Below, in pieces: positions 35,563 to 48,930 of a stretch of DNA of 64,000 nt. The first letter of the stretch is position 1, and every line of letters begins with the position of its first letter. The stretch lies in contig JAMZAV010000159.1 in NCBI GenBank assembly GCA_024449915.1, positions 1,834,551 to 1,898,550 of the forward strand, in the 5' to 3' direction. The stretch comes from Sweltsa coloradensis (lineage: Eukaryota > Arthropoda > Insecta > Plecoptera > Chloroperlidae). The position numbers were made by a program, and so were the translations under genes. The notes under the pieces are model-generated. The model worked only from the letters and a program-made list of their open reading frames with translations. It was not told the origin of the DNA and made no database searches.

Positions 35563-35607
35563 TCAGACCATGGAGTTTAAATAGTACTGTCGTACTCCAT
35601 GTTCTGA
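35563..35607. repeat. Imperfect inverted repeat, 14-bp arms
   Basis: TCAGACCATGGAGT (35563-35576) and ACTCCATGTTCTGA (35594-35607) pair with one mismatch around a 17-base loop. Function unknown. Confidence 0.7.
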
Positions 35608-35870
35608 CCATAGATTTTTACGAAGACGATTATAAACTACGAAAAAAGAGATAACTTGTTACGCTGAAGTTACAAAGTAATGAAATTATTACAAAACATA
35701 ATAATTCTCGAGTAACTTATTTGTTCCTATTGAATGTTTCATTTGCTTGTTATGAGGTTACCTATTGATGGTGGTGTCAACAACCTTATTTACTCAACCC
35801 CCACTTTTAAAAATCAATTGGTAATAACCATTGAGGCAACTTACATATTTCCAAGTACATATTTACTTAA

Positions 35871-37019
35871 TTGGATGAGCGTAGCGAGCGAAGCGAAGAT
35901 TCCATTTCACTACACTGGAGAAAAAAATCCGGAATGTTTTTTTTTCTTTCTTTCTTTCTTTTTTTTTTGTATTTTTGTGTGTCTGTGAACACGATTCCGG
36001 CTAAACCGATACTCCGATTGCGATGAAATTTTATGGAGACCTTCGAAATCTCTGAACTTAGAACTGCACCGTACGAAAAATCGATCAAAAAATTATTTCT
36101 CTTGAAAATCGCAATTTTACGATTTATTTCGATTTTCTTTTTTGTTTTTGTTTTTATTTTTGTGTGTTTGTTAACACGATTCCGGCTAAACCGATACTCC
36201 AATTGCGATGAAATTTTCAGGAGACCTTCGAAATCTCTGAACTTAGAACTGCACCGTACGAAAAATCGATCAAAAAATTATTTCTCTTGAAAATCGCAAT
36301 TTTACGATTTATTTCGATTTTCTTTTTTTTTTTGTTTTTATTTTTGTGTGTTTGTTAACACGATTCCGGCTAAACCGATACTCCAATTGCGATGAAATTT
36401 TCTGGAGACCTTTGAAATCTTTGAACTTAGAAATGCCACCTTTTTGAGCGCAATCGAAAAATTATTTCTCATACAAATCGCAATTTTACGATTTTTTTTC
36501 GTTTTTCTTGTTTTTGCTGTTTGTATTTTTGAGTGTTTGTTAACACGATTCCGGCTAAACCAATACTCCAATTAAAATGAAATTTTCTGAGGACCTTCGA
36601 AATCTTTAAACTTAGACCTGCCACGTTTTTTGGTACAATCGAAGAAATATTTCTCATGAATATTGTACTTTTACGATTTTTTCCATTTTTAGTGCGATAT
36701 TTTCGTGACATTTGGGCCGATTCTGACCAAACGGGTGGGGCTACAACGTTCATATTTCACACGAACATTAAGGTTATGGTGATGTATTGCCTTTTGAAAG
36801 AAAAAGTTGAATAAGTTAGCCAGAATCCATATAAATAAAGGTTTTAATATGAGTTTTTTTAGGTTTATAATAACAATTAACAAGTAACAATAGAAACTTG
36901 ACAACAATCACCTACAATGCATTCAAAAAGCACTTGCAAAGGAAAAGTGGTCCTACAAAAACTAAAAACGAACAAAAAAGCTCATCCATCAACGCGGCGG
37001 GACTAAAGCGTTTTCCTAG
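35871..37019 (+). mobile_element. HINE copy 9, type-a 3' end, four tandem 5' units
   Basis: The longest copy. The unit marked by CGATTCCGGCTAAACC occurs four times (near 35993, 36177, 36361 and 36547), each preceded by a T-rich tract. The 3' third (about 36690-36960) is shared with copy 4 and absent elsewhere. The end is ACTAAAGCGTTTTCCTAG followed by T. Confidence 0.8.
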
Positions 37020-38068
37020 TGATTTAAATACAGGCTAGTGTTCTGTATAACCTTCACTACCACCCTCGGCGTCAACTCCTCCTCTTATAGAAATTTACAA
37101 AAGTTACTTTTATGAAATAATGCTGTAAAATTTAAAATTGTTTTGTTATTCTCATCAATTTTGGGGACTTCAGATACGGTTATCAAGAATACCCCAAGAC
37201 GGAAACAAAATAATTTAGGGTAAATAATTATGAAAGTAATCAAGAACTTATATTAAAAATAAATATCGCATCAATTTGAGAAAAGAAGCCATAGAAAATA
37301 TAAGAACCTGTACGTTTTTAAAATTGCGTAATAAATGTTGATGTTCGTTATTAGTCAACTGATTAGTTTGAAGGAATTATAGAATAGATGGTGTTAAACA
37401 TGAAGTGATTAATATTACTGATGGGTGCGCATTTTATCAACTGCGGAAACTGCATAGCGACCCGCCTCTTCACAATACCACCAACTTTTACTCTAGTGTA
37501 GGTAAGGTAACCAACCATATTTGTCTCACTTCATAGCCAAGGGGCAATGATATATTATGAGTGACGCAGACTGGGACTGGGTCTCCGTGTTGTGCTATAC
37601 AAATCTCGTGGCACATCAGTGTAAGGTGAAGACAAATATGACATTTCAAAGGGTAAACCCTAAGATGTAATGAATGGCCCAGTTGAGGAGTGGCATACAG
37701 AATTAGTTTGTCATGTATCCTAGTGTGTTAGCTATACACAATCACGATCCTTATCATGCGACTGTGTATGTGCATTATTGGTTGACTCTTGATCTTAAAC
37801 GAACACGAAACTGACAAATATTATTTATGATAGGTGAGATATTTGTTTGCCAATAAACTCAATGGGTGTTGATACTGCAAGCGTTAAAAGTTAACGTGTT
37901 TAGATCACATTCTAAAATGTGATGCATAATTCTTGTACGTTCGCAACAGGGTTCGGGCGTTTTGATCGACACGGTTGTTCAGCTAAATCTGAAGAACGCA
38001 TTGCATACACATTTGCCATTAAAAAATAAATTGATAGACTAATCATTTTTTTGACAAGAATTTTATTG
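37020..38068. other. Intergenic, no gene recognised
   Basis: AT-rich single-copy-looking sequence between two Helentron-like copies; no frame or motif stands out. Confidence 0.6.
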
Positions 38069-38676
38069 TTGGATGAGCGTAGCGAGCGAAGCGAAGATTC
38101 CATTTCACTATACTGGAGAAAAAAATCGGGAATGTTTATTTTTTTTATTTTTGTGTGTTCGTTAACACGATTCCGGCTAAACCGATACTCCGATTGCTAT
38201 GAAATTTTTTGGAGGCCTTCGAAATCTCTGAACTTATAACTGCCACGTTTTTGAGCGCATTCGAAAATTTATTTCTCATTAAAATCCCAATATTTCGATT
38301 TTTTTCGATTTTTAAAACATTTAGTTCGAGTTTTAACACCTACATGCTTTATCCGATTGTGAAATTTTTTTCACAGAATTTTAATTTTATGAATTAATAC
38401 ATTCGTGTGAAATTTGAGCGTAATCGAAAAATTATTTCTCATGAAAATTGCAGTTTTGCGATTCTTTTCGAATTTGAAACATTTCTTCGACTTGTAACAC
38501 CTACATGCTTTTACCAATTGTAATTTTTTTCACAGAATCTTAATTTTATGCATTAATATACTCGTGTGAAATTTGAGCGCAATCGAAAAATTACTTCTCA
38601 TGAACACATGGCAGCTCAATGTTCCAATTACGCTAATCCAAAACGCACCTGAAAAAGCGTTTGCGTAGCTTCCTAG
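38069..38676 (+). mobile_element. HINE copy 10, type-b 3' end
   Basis: Starts TTGGATGAGCGTAGCG and ends TTGCGTAGCTTCCTAG followed by T. Two TAACACCTACATGCTTT units (about 38334 and 38497) are present. The 3' subterminal repeat has decayed to CGCTAATCCAAAACGC. Confidence 0.8.
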
Positions 38677-41600
38677 TCCAATGACATAGACATGATTTCA
38701 CTGTATGTTTAAAATTAATTGATTTTTTTTTGATAAATAGTTGTAGAATTAGGCAATAAGATGCATTGTATAATGCAGAAAGTAAAATATTTCATGTGTG
38801 TGAGAGAAAGAAATTGTTTTTATTTTGATCCATGTTGTAGATTTAGGCAATAACTTACATTGCATTATGCAGCTTATCAAAATTAGTGAAACATTATAAC
38901 TAAATAACTCTTCGTATTACGCAATTATATTGCCAATACCTAATAAATATACGAGAAAAGTTCTGATTTAAACAGCAAATGATTTTGAAAACGTTCGTAT
39001 AGGGGCATAATTATATTTTCTTAAAAATATGGAACATTATTTCCAATCCCGCACAGGCTTGCATAGGGATGAATACCCACAAATAATGATGTGAAACGTG
39101 TACTATCAGAAATGTTATGGGGACTATTTAATCTTAGTTTTGAGCAAAATACAAATTCAGAAAAACATTAATTTGGTTACTTTGTTAATTATTGTGAAAC
39201 TAGCAAATCATTTTGCCATACAGGGGTACTATAACATTGGATTCTGATGTATTTGTATTTGAACTTGACTTTGAAATGTAACAGTCAGATAATGAATAAG
39301 CTCGAAAACTCACATTATTAACAGGGTTTGTTTTATAGTAAGACTTCGAAGGAACCTCGCCGTTTGTTAGCAGCAATTTATAGCCGATTTATAGCCAATT
39401 ACCAATATCCCAGTACGTCGGTAGACTCATCATAATTTATAGTCTCTCGAAGGCTCACTCGTGGGCTCATCCAGGCTTCAGATAGCTTAAAATAAGTTAG
39501 GCAAAGAGAATTTTACTTTTGGTGCTCATTAATTTTTCGAATTTGTGTAGACGAAACCAATGTAAGTATCCAACCCTCTAAAAGTTTCCAGCGCATTTAC
39601 GGATGATAAATTTTGAGCTCACATTCTCATATTCAGTCGTGATAGCAGGTTATGATTGTATGTAACAAATTAATGGTAAACAACTACTCGTAGGCCTATG
39701 CCACCTTTAACACATTCGTCATTTTATTTCGTTAATTATTTATTATTTATCAATGAAAACTATATTTTAGTAGATTTTAGTAGCTCGTACAATATCTTGA
39801 CAAGATTAACACTCAGTTCTTGACATAGTCCAAAAAGCCAAAGTCAAAAACAATCAAGTGCTCTTATAAAAATAAGATTCCCTATAAAGAGCTTAGACTC
39901 GTTGTAGGAAAACTAACAATTGTGACCCATGAGGTCACATGGCTAAAAGAAGCCTAAATTCAAATTATAGTCGTTAATAATGTAAATATACAGATGTTTC
40001 CAAATAACATAATATAGTGTGAGGAGATGGTATTATTTCTATTTTTACAATACATCGCTTTGCTGGACGAACCTATTGTATTTTTAAGATTTATTTAAAA
40101 AATATATTATAGGAAAACATTGGCAGCCATTTTATTCATAGTCCTTAGAATAAATATTCAAATACGTGCAAGTTCGTTGAATATAAAACCCATGATACCT
40201 CCCACACGTGCACTACGAGCTAATTTACTGGGTGTTGCAAATCAAACACAAGAACAAAACTGAAATATCGAATTTGAAATCACATAGACCGTACAAATTG
40301 AGTCATGACCGTACTAAAACTGCCACTAAAACAGTGGTGGTTGGTCACATACTTATAGGTTCATGAAGTATTATTCGTTAGCTCGCATGTCCATGCAGTT
40401 CTGCATCGCCGGGGTATCTTGTTTCCAGCTATCCAATGGCTCCCTGGCCGTGTGGTCTCCAATGCGTTCCGAGTGCAACAGAACACACCTCAAAGGTGAG
40501 TTATCGGTCGTGATTTCAGTAGCTTCTGTGTCTCTGTCGCCAATAGCAACATAATTCTCTCTGGCTGTCTTGTCTTCTAACTAGTGCTAGAGATAAACTA
40601 CGGTGACATAGCAGGTTGCCAGCCTGGCAAGCTTGACGTTTGGAATTGTGGAGAATGGAGATGGTTATCCGAAGGTTTTGGCATTGCTGCTACTCGTGTG
40701 GAGAAGTGTCACTACTCGCTTGTCCCCGACACTCACTTGGAGATAAGATGAGAAGGACGAGCGAGCGACCTGTGGCTATCACTTTTTTAAAGGAAGAGGC
40801 GAATCTTGGCGTCTGTTTTCAACTTTACGATATGAGATACAACAAAACCAGCAATCCATCAAGACGTATAGGGAATGAGTAGACTCCTGTCAGCCTTGTG
40901 CCGGTGCATAGATAGATTTAAAATGTAAGGAGTCAACTGTAGAAATCTAAACTTGGATCCCGACTATGGGCTAAACCCAGATCTTCTGCTTAGCGGGACG
41001 TTGAAGGTTGAATCATTTGTCGCTATAGACCGGGGTTCAATCCCCAGCCTGACTAAAATTACGAATTCACACCATATTATAATAAATTCCAACAATGTTC
41101 ACTCAAAGCTTTTATCATCAAACTGTCCCTCTCCTCCTCAGAGTCATTCCAATCCTCCAGTCCAAGCTCTCGAGTCTCTTCGCCTCCCACGTTTTACCAC
41201 AAGGTATCTATACAGAAAAGGTTATTCTTCTTTGACAGTACTTTTCGGCTTTATTTTAAAATGAGTTTTATTCGTCTAAGGTATCTCAGACCTATATTAA
41301 TTGTTATAAAGTTTAATTTATTTCAAACCATATTTAGTTTAGCTTTCAATTATAAACCAAAGAAAACACAATAGTACCTTTAATTTAATTTAATTGTTTA
41401 TCCTTGTCATTTATGTTTTATACCAATTAGGATTAAAGATCAAAGAAATTTCTAGCATCGATATTTTCTTAAAGTATATTTGTTATTAATATTGATAAAT
41501 GTTTTCAAGTCATGGGATTGGTTTAGGAAGAATATATGGTTTAGTTTTTGAAGCTAATTTCAAGTTATATTCTTATGGTAACGAAAGAATTGAAGAGTAT

Positions 41601-43510
41601 GTACAACTTATTGGCAACTTGTTTATTGCGCGTTCTTTAAGCACGAAATGACACTTATCACCGTAGGCGTGGAAAACTTACAGAATACAGTTTAGGGTAG
41701 AAATGTTAGCATTTCCGGCGTGTGTAAGAAACGTTGGTCACAAGTGAGATGGGGACTCACTGGAGATTGGACTTATTCATTGTAGTGGTGAACTGGACAG
41801 AGATTTCACATCAGCACATACCTGAATCTAACATAAACCTCTTGTGCCTCTTGTTCATGTGGTGTTAACGCACCATAGACCGACATAGGGCAGTCGACTG
41901 TTTTTGCATATTTTATAATATATTATATTGAAGTATATATAGCGCTCGTTCTAAATATGAATGTAACAGAAAACTTTCTTATGAAGTGTGGTAACGCCTC
42001 CTCAGATTTGCATGCAGCCGAATATTGGAAGGGTTAACAAATGTTCCTAACTTAAAAATTATTAGTGCATAGATTGATAGGATTTTTAAATGTATATTGT
42101 TAAAGTGTATTTAATAACATTTGTTAGTTGCTACACGCCGACCAACTACATACGTATAAATTCTGACGGTCAAAATATATAGGGCTTTAAAATATAACAA
42201 TTATTAGTGTTAACAGAAATGGTGTCCTCTCTTCGTAAATAAAATAGCGTATAAATTTAACTATTTCAAAATTCTAAAGCAGATCCAAAAAAATGCTACG
42301 TGTTGTGTACTTTACTATTTATCGCAACGTCCAGAGACACAAGAAGAATAGTGCGATAAAATATAAATATGATCGTGTTTCAAAAAAAAATTGTAGGTCG
42401 TTTTATATTTAATATACCAATATTAATCACATTTCAAGTTAATTTCTTTATGTTGCACCTGTGTAAGTGCCACAAGAAGGATAATTTATATATTTACTTT
42501 ATATACAGATCTATAAATTCTACTTTATAGTTCCTCACCTCAAAGTGGCAATAAATTTCCGCCAGTCTGTGCATTATTTAATTGCTCAAAACTTTTTGTG
42601 TCTTTTAAGTTGTCCAGCAGGTAGCAGCAAATACCTTCGCCCCCCCCCCCTCCCGCATCGCCGTACAGCAGTTACACAACTTGAGTTTAAGTCTCCCTTT
42701 TTATATTTTCAAGGTTTATTGGGAATATCACTACATTATTATACAGTTTGTTCATATATCACACTACAAATTGAGTATTGGCTATTCATCGTTAACAATT
42801 TTACGAAGTATGCATATAAGCTATTTAATTAAATTTCCTTCTAAATATATTTATTTTACTTAATTATTTCTTACTTATTTCAACATAATATTCGAAAATC
42901 AAGCCCAATAGAAATGTATTTTTAAATCCAGGGATAACAAGTGATCAAAGTACAAGATAAGATGTGGGGAACGAGTTTCCGGGATAAGACATGTGATTGA
43001 CAAATATTTAAGTTTATATACTATCAATAATGTAATAAACACAACAAATTACAATAAACAGCTGCAGCAAAATTAAGGTATCACATTGAATAAATTCTAA
43101 CGCACTGAATGCTGCACACTGAACGGCATTGACAATCCGTTCCCATGGGTTTAAAATATTCACACTCACACCTCGAGGGCGTCTGTACCCATCCTCGGCT
43201 CAAATCCCAGATAATTAGGTGTGAAACCGACTTTAGTCGGTAAATTGTTATAGTCTTCCGCTCCGACTGAATTATACCGGCTTAGAGGGCACGGAGTAAG
43301 TCATTCATAAGTTTATTTCAACTTTGGCGTTGAAGCTGGGAAGAAAATATGAACGAAAGAATAATAATCTTTTATGTGTAAAAAGCAGTAACATTTATGG
43401 AGGAGACTTGGCGTCTCTTACTTGGTCTTTAACCACTAATGGTCGTTCACAAAAAACCCTAAAACATATCATAAAACATGCATGTACTTTTAACTGTCAC
43501 ACATATTTAT
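38677..43510. other. Intergenic, no gene recognised
   Basis: Almost 5 kb of AT-rich DNA. Frames at 40363-40554, 40640-40882 and 40953-41264 sit in a slightly GC-richer stretch but show no domain. A GGGGTTCAATCCCC B-box look-alike near 41033 has no A box. A TAGGCCTA octamer is at 39691-39698, a C-run at 42643-42652, and a CCGACTTTAGTCGG palindrome at about 43229-43242. Confidence 0.55.
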
Positions 43511-44298
43511 GGGATGAGCGTAGCGAGCGTAGCGAGCGAAGCGAAGATTCCATTTCACTACGCTAGAGAAAAAAATCCGGAATGTTTTTTTTTTTTCTTT
43601 TTTTTTTTTTTTGTATTTTTGTGTGTTTTGTTAACACGATTCCGGCTAAACCGATACTCCGATTGCGATGAAATTTTATGGAGGCCTTCGAAATCTCTGA
43701 ACTTAGAACTGCCACGTTTTTGAGCGCAATCGGGAAAATTTTTCTTATAAAAAACGCAATTTTACGATTTTTTTCGATTTTTAAAAAAATTCTTCGACTT
43801 ATAACACTTACATGCTTTATCCGATTGTAATGATTTTTTATTAGAACCTTAATTTTATGAATTAAGATATTCGTGTGAAAGTTGAGCTTAATCGAAACAT
43901 TATTTCTCATGAAAATCGAAATTTTACGGGTTTTTTTCTTTTTTAAAACAATTCTTTGACATATAACACCTACATGCTTTATCCTATTGTAATGATTTTT
44001 TTATAGAACCTTAATTTCATGAATTAATATACTCGTGTAAAATTTGAGCGTAATTGAATAATTATTTCTTATGAAAATTGCAATTTTACGATTTTTTTCT
44101 TTTTAAAAATTACGTAAAAATTATGATTTATTAAAAAAATTAAGTTAATTTTTAATTTAATTTAATTTAATTTAAAAAAAATCTTCGAATAAGTAATGAT
44201 TTTTTCACAGAACAACAGAAAATCCGCGTAACTCAATGCAGCTCAATGCACCAATTACGCTCATCCAACAACGCGGCGGGACTTAAGCGTTTTCCTAG
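43511..44298 (+). mobile_element. HINE copy 11, type-a 3' end
   Basis: Begins GGGATGAGCGTAGCGAGC, with the 9-bp GTAGCGAGC unit duplicated, and ends ACTTAAGCGTTTTCCTAG followed by T. Family units with TATAACAC lie at about 43800 and 43967, and the TTTAA tract at 44150-44175. It is one of the best-preserved copies. Confidence 0.85.
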
Positions 44299-47124
44299 TG
44301 TTTAAACATTAGATACATTTTCTACGCTTATTTATATAATCATAAAAATGGTTTGCCTAACAAGCAAACACCCTCGTCCTTCGTTGCCATATAAAATATT
44401 CGATCACGTACTTGAACGCTCTAAACCTTTTAATTTATCTGTTTCAAAAACGTAAATCAACAATTGACGGTCATTCAATATATAACATTACGTTGGCAGT
44501 TATTTCTTAAATCAAAACTAAGTTTTAATTTAATCAAACATTTTGTTATAGGCAAGAAATAAAAATAAGTCTCGTTACTGTAAATTTACCAATAAGAAAC
44601 AACTAAAAATTCTTGGTTCTCTCTTCAAACCCAATAAATATCCGTAATCATTTTTTTAAATGACTCTTAGCGTCTATCTTGATATTTGTTGACTGTACAA
44701 GTTGTGTACTTGTGAAGCGAGCCTCAGATTGAACCGTTGACAAGCATGACGTCATCAATATACTAGTTTCGTGTTGTTTCTCAAGTTTGTTCCGACTGGC
44801 GTGTGTTTCTAATTGTTGCGGGGGTGTCTGGACCATATCGCACAAGCGTGTGCGTGTGCGTGTGCGTGTGCGTGTGTGTCCGCTCTCGCGAGCGCATGCA
44901 GGCGTACGCAGCCCCGGGCCTCACAGAGCTAATGCCAGAGGTCAGAGGTCTACTCTTACATGAGGTCAGGAACAAAGCTGTCGGCATTAAAGCTACGCTA
45001 GCGCTCGTGGATCTCTAGAGAATAATAGCAACTATAAAATAAAAATAATCCTAGTCTATAATACAAATTTTAAACGAATCAGAACTGGAACCTATTGATC
45101 CAATCCATAGTCGCTTTACCGCTTGTACCGAGGTTTGAATTGTTCTGCCTCGTGACTCCAGACAAGCATATAATCATCAATGCCGATGACAATGGAAAAG
45201 GATGTGACATTCGGTAATGGTACATCTTCTTTTCGGTCACCATTCCTCCATCACGCTATACATTCGAAAGACGGAGATATAGTGGCCTATATTACCTATC
45301 CAAGCTCACATACCACGTGTTCTCACATACAGTCACATAGTCACAGTGTACAATATTATTGTAACTTTGTTGTTTCGGGAATTTACATTAAGTGGATGAA
45401 AAATTAAGTGGGGAGGTTAAGGTAACAAAACACTAGAAATTATTAATTGCATCAGAAGTTATTTTTATACAGATTTTCTCTTTTTGAAGTGTGTGGATTG
45501 GGGTTATTTAACATATCTTTCTCCACATTGTTTATTTTTATAAACTATTTTTGTTTTCGTTCGTTACTTTACTAAAATATTCTAGTATGTTTTACTGTGA
45601 CTGTATAGCCGTAAACATTTTATTCAATTCATGTGTCCCCTGTTGATCATATTTTTATTAAAATTCCAAGTATTCGCATTTAATGTGCTTTTATAGTATT
45701 CTTTACAGTTTATAATAATCTTTCACCTGCGAGATATATGCGACCTAAAACAGAAGTTTCATCATCATTTATGCATAATATTAATAAATCAGTATATTGT
45801 TTATTGTTTTGGTAATGTGTTAAGTATTAGGCGTCAACAAGGCAACATTCTTCAATGGAGAATAAAACTGATATGAAAATTGCCATGTTCGTGCCCTACT
45901 CGTTCGTTGAAGTCACCCGTCAAACCATGCGCTCTTGGGTGGCTAGACGTAAGGTTTTCAAAGTTTGCTTCAGAAGGTCACACGTGGGGTCACAGGGCGC
46001 ACCTCTGACGACCGTTCAGAGGGTGGCCGTGGCCCATTTACCTCCGAGCTCGTGGATTTACGTCCGGGAAGAATGTTAGGTAATTGCCAATTTTACTAGG
46101 TCAATGAATATGATCTCGTTTAAACACTTTGCCAAGTTTAATTTAAATTTCGATAACTTACTTTCCCTTCATAACATATCATAATTATAAAGACGTAGGT
46201 GGAGAGTAATACCAAATACTGTAATACTATTTTAGTTCAAAGGTTATTTACCGACCAGCGACCACCATGTTTGAATGTATTAATTGAAAGAATATTTGGA
46301 GTAAGATAGGCTATAAATATAATCTATTAAGGTGAAGCAAAAATGTGTTAAGTATAATATTTACGTTGACTGACACGTAGGACGTGGGGGGAGGGAATGC
46401 AGATGGGTGCCAGGGTGTCCCATCCAGTTCCCGTTCACCACGGCTACAACTGAAAAACTAGTACGTACGTGTACGTGCTTACTTTTGGCTAGTTGTATCA
46501 AGCATGAAGAAGCAAAAATATCTCATCGTCCCCCACCTCACCTAAAAAATAGTTTCTTCTCGCCTGTTTACGCATAACAATGTGTATAATTTTTATTATA
46601 GCTAGTTAAAACAAATCAGTATAGCATGCACTTGTAGTCTACAAACGTGCTGGCATGCTGCTGGCTATCCAATTACTCTGGCGTATAGAGATCGATAGAG
46701 ATTTGTTTAAGACCGTACAAATACATTGCACAACGTTTCAATAAAATATCGAAAATTTAAAAAAATTAATTAAAAATGTAATTATTGTAATTTAATTCGT
46801 AATCTAATGTCCTCTACCCTAAGATATGGGTGTATCATTGTATTATGTATTGTTTTGTATTTGCCTATAATATATATATATATATATAGTTTCATTTAGT
46901 AATGGTGATTTACAAAGGAGTACTGTTGAGTGACAATGACAAGTATTATTTTATTCTATTATTCGAGAGCACTATAATACAATATATATATATATTTAAA
47001 TGCTTAATTTTTTTAATCGATGAGCCTAATTGTAACTCAGGAGAGTTGCAATATTTTTCAAGGTGGGCAACAAATTTTCATTTTCTAAGAATTAGTTTTA
47101 CATAATTGTTCCACAGTCCAAACA
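44299..47124. other. Intergenic with a GTGTGC microsatellite and unassigned GC-rich frames
   Basis: A (GTGTGC)n tract (about 44847-44880) is followed by a GC-rich stretch to 45015 with a 71-codon plus frame. Another GC-richer frame of 74 codons lies at 45855-46079. Neither shows a known domain or supported splice sites. The rest is AT-rich, with a TA tract at 46870-46888. Confidence 0.5.
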
Positions 47125-47159
<35 letters not shown>

Positions 47160-47194
47160 GATAGTTGTTAAATAAATAAATAAATAAAATAAAA

Positions 47195-47261
<67 letters not shown>

Positions 47262-47264
47262 ATA
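47125..47264. repeat. (ATT)n followed by (AAAT)n microsatellites
   Basis: About 12 ATT units (47125-47159), a 10-bp bridge, then about 24 AAAT units (47169-47264). The (AAAT)n part could be the 3' tail of a truncated plus-strand retroposon of the kind seen at 48709 and 59305 in the opposite orientation. Confidence 0.9.
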
Positions 47265-48708
47265 CACTTTCAAAATTCGTAAACCCTCAAAATGCGTACA
47301 CACTTTTGCACTAAAGAAAATGATTTAATGTGAGAGAACAAACGATAGATATAATTAAATGATAAGCTTGGCTGTCGATGTTACATTGTTCACAGTTCAA
47401 TAAATAATTTTAATAACAACATGTCGGCCTTCCAGTGAAATGTTTAATCATGTTAGACATACTAGCGCCGCCAAACTGGAACTATCTTGCCTTCCACATT
47501 CTCGACTCTTGCTTTTGCGGTTGTGAAATTCCCTCACACAACACATCTGATCATGCTTGGGGTCAACCATAGGGTCTGAGTGTACATACCAACAAACACA
47601 GTCTCATCCCTACCATTTCCCCTACATTACAACACCCTGTATTTATTCGCTTAAACGCTAAAACTCATGTCTAATGATGGGGTTTAACAGAATCTGTGTG
47701 CCGGGCGTCCACGCCGAGATAATAATCCAGTATCACAAGGTCAAACTACATCCAACTTGAAATCACGTACTAGGATAACAGGTGGAGAACCACAGAAAAC
47801 ACGTATGTGAACTTGAACACAACTTGGGTATGGTTTTATAAGTCTACAACGAATCACTATAAAAAAAAAAAACGGACTTGGAATTTTATGAAGTAGAATG
47901 CGAAGTGCAGGGATACAAACTTGAGATTGGTGCATCGTGTGAAGAAAAAGTGTGCAATAAAGACGTATGTACAAAGGCAAGGCCTCGCTGTGTGTAGACT
48001 TCCAAGTAAGAAGGTCTTAGAGGTACAGGTAGGTAGGCTGGAGGTAATTATAAGGTGCACGTGCCTGAATGTTCCTATCAGAAGAGCTGTATGGTTGCGT
48101 AGCTGGCTGGATAAATATAGACATTAATTTCCTGGTGTTAGTGAAATCCGGCTGAGTGCGACTTACAGTCATCGCGACGTTAGATCAGTCATGGCTTTGT
48201 GCAAACTTGCATGAATCTGTAGTAATGAACATACATAATTTGCACCGAATAAAAGAAATAGACCACTGGATAAATAATGAATTTGAGCACGAAAAGCTTG
48301 ATCGAACGATTACACCAGTAGTTCTACAACACAATTTTAATTGATTGAATAATTAATTGTATTCACAGAAACATTTTCATGATTAGCTTATAATGAGTAT
48401 GCACAAATCCTTAATTTGATGCAAACTTGAATTAGGTGACATTGAAGCCGTGCTAGAAACAGGGTCCAAACAAGAACCAATAATATACATAACTCAACGA
48501 AACTGTCAATAATTGACAATTCCCATAGTTATGCTAATAATCCCAACGATGATGTATGAAAGTGTCCTTGAAGCTGCCCTAAATGAAAGTACACGCAAAT
48601 ATACCAGTTTAAAGAAAATGCTGTATAATATGTTATTACTGGTTCGAGTTACATATCTTTTAACAAAGTTAATTAAATATAAATTTAATTATAATTTTGT
48701 ATTTATTA
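47265..48708. other. Intergenic, no gene recognised
   Basis: No supported gene. Overlapping 60-80-codon frames on both strands around 47740-48130 have no recognised domain. Confidence 0.55.
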
Positions 48709-48846
48709 AATTATTTATTTAATCAACTACTATTCTATTAAGTTATAAAACTAATTCACAAAGGAGAACAACTTAAATTAATTACATATTAAATGCGACC
48801 AAAATAATGAACTGTAGTTATACAAAGTTTGTGAATATAGTAATAT

Positions 48847-48926
<80 letters not shown>

Positions 48927-48930
48927 CGAA
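48709..48930 (-). mobile_element. Retroposon-like repeat with (CAA)n, copy 1
   Basis: About 130 bp are alignable with 59305-59480: shared blocks include AGTTATAAAA, ACAAAGGAG, ACAACT and ATAGTAATAT. The left border is TTATTTATTTAA, a reversed (TAAA)n tail, so the element reads on the minus strand. The right side grades into about 27 CAA units (48847-48928). No coding capacity. Confidence 0.6.
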
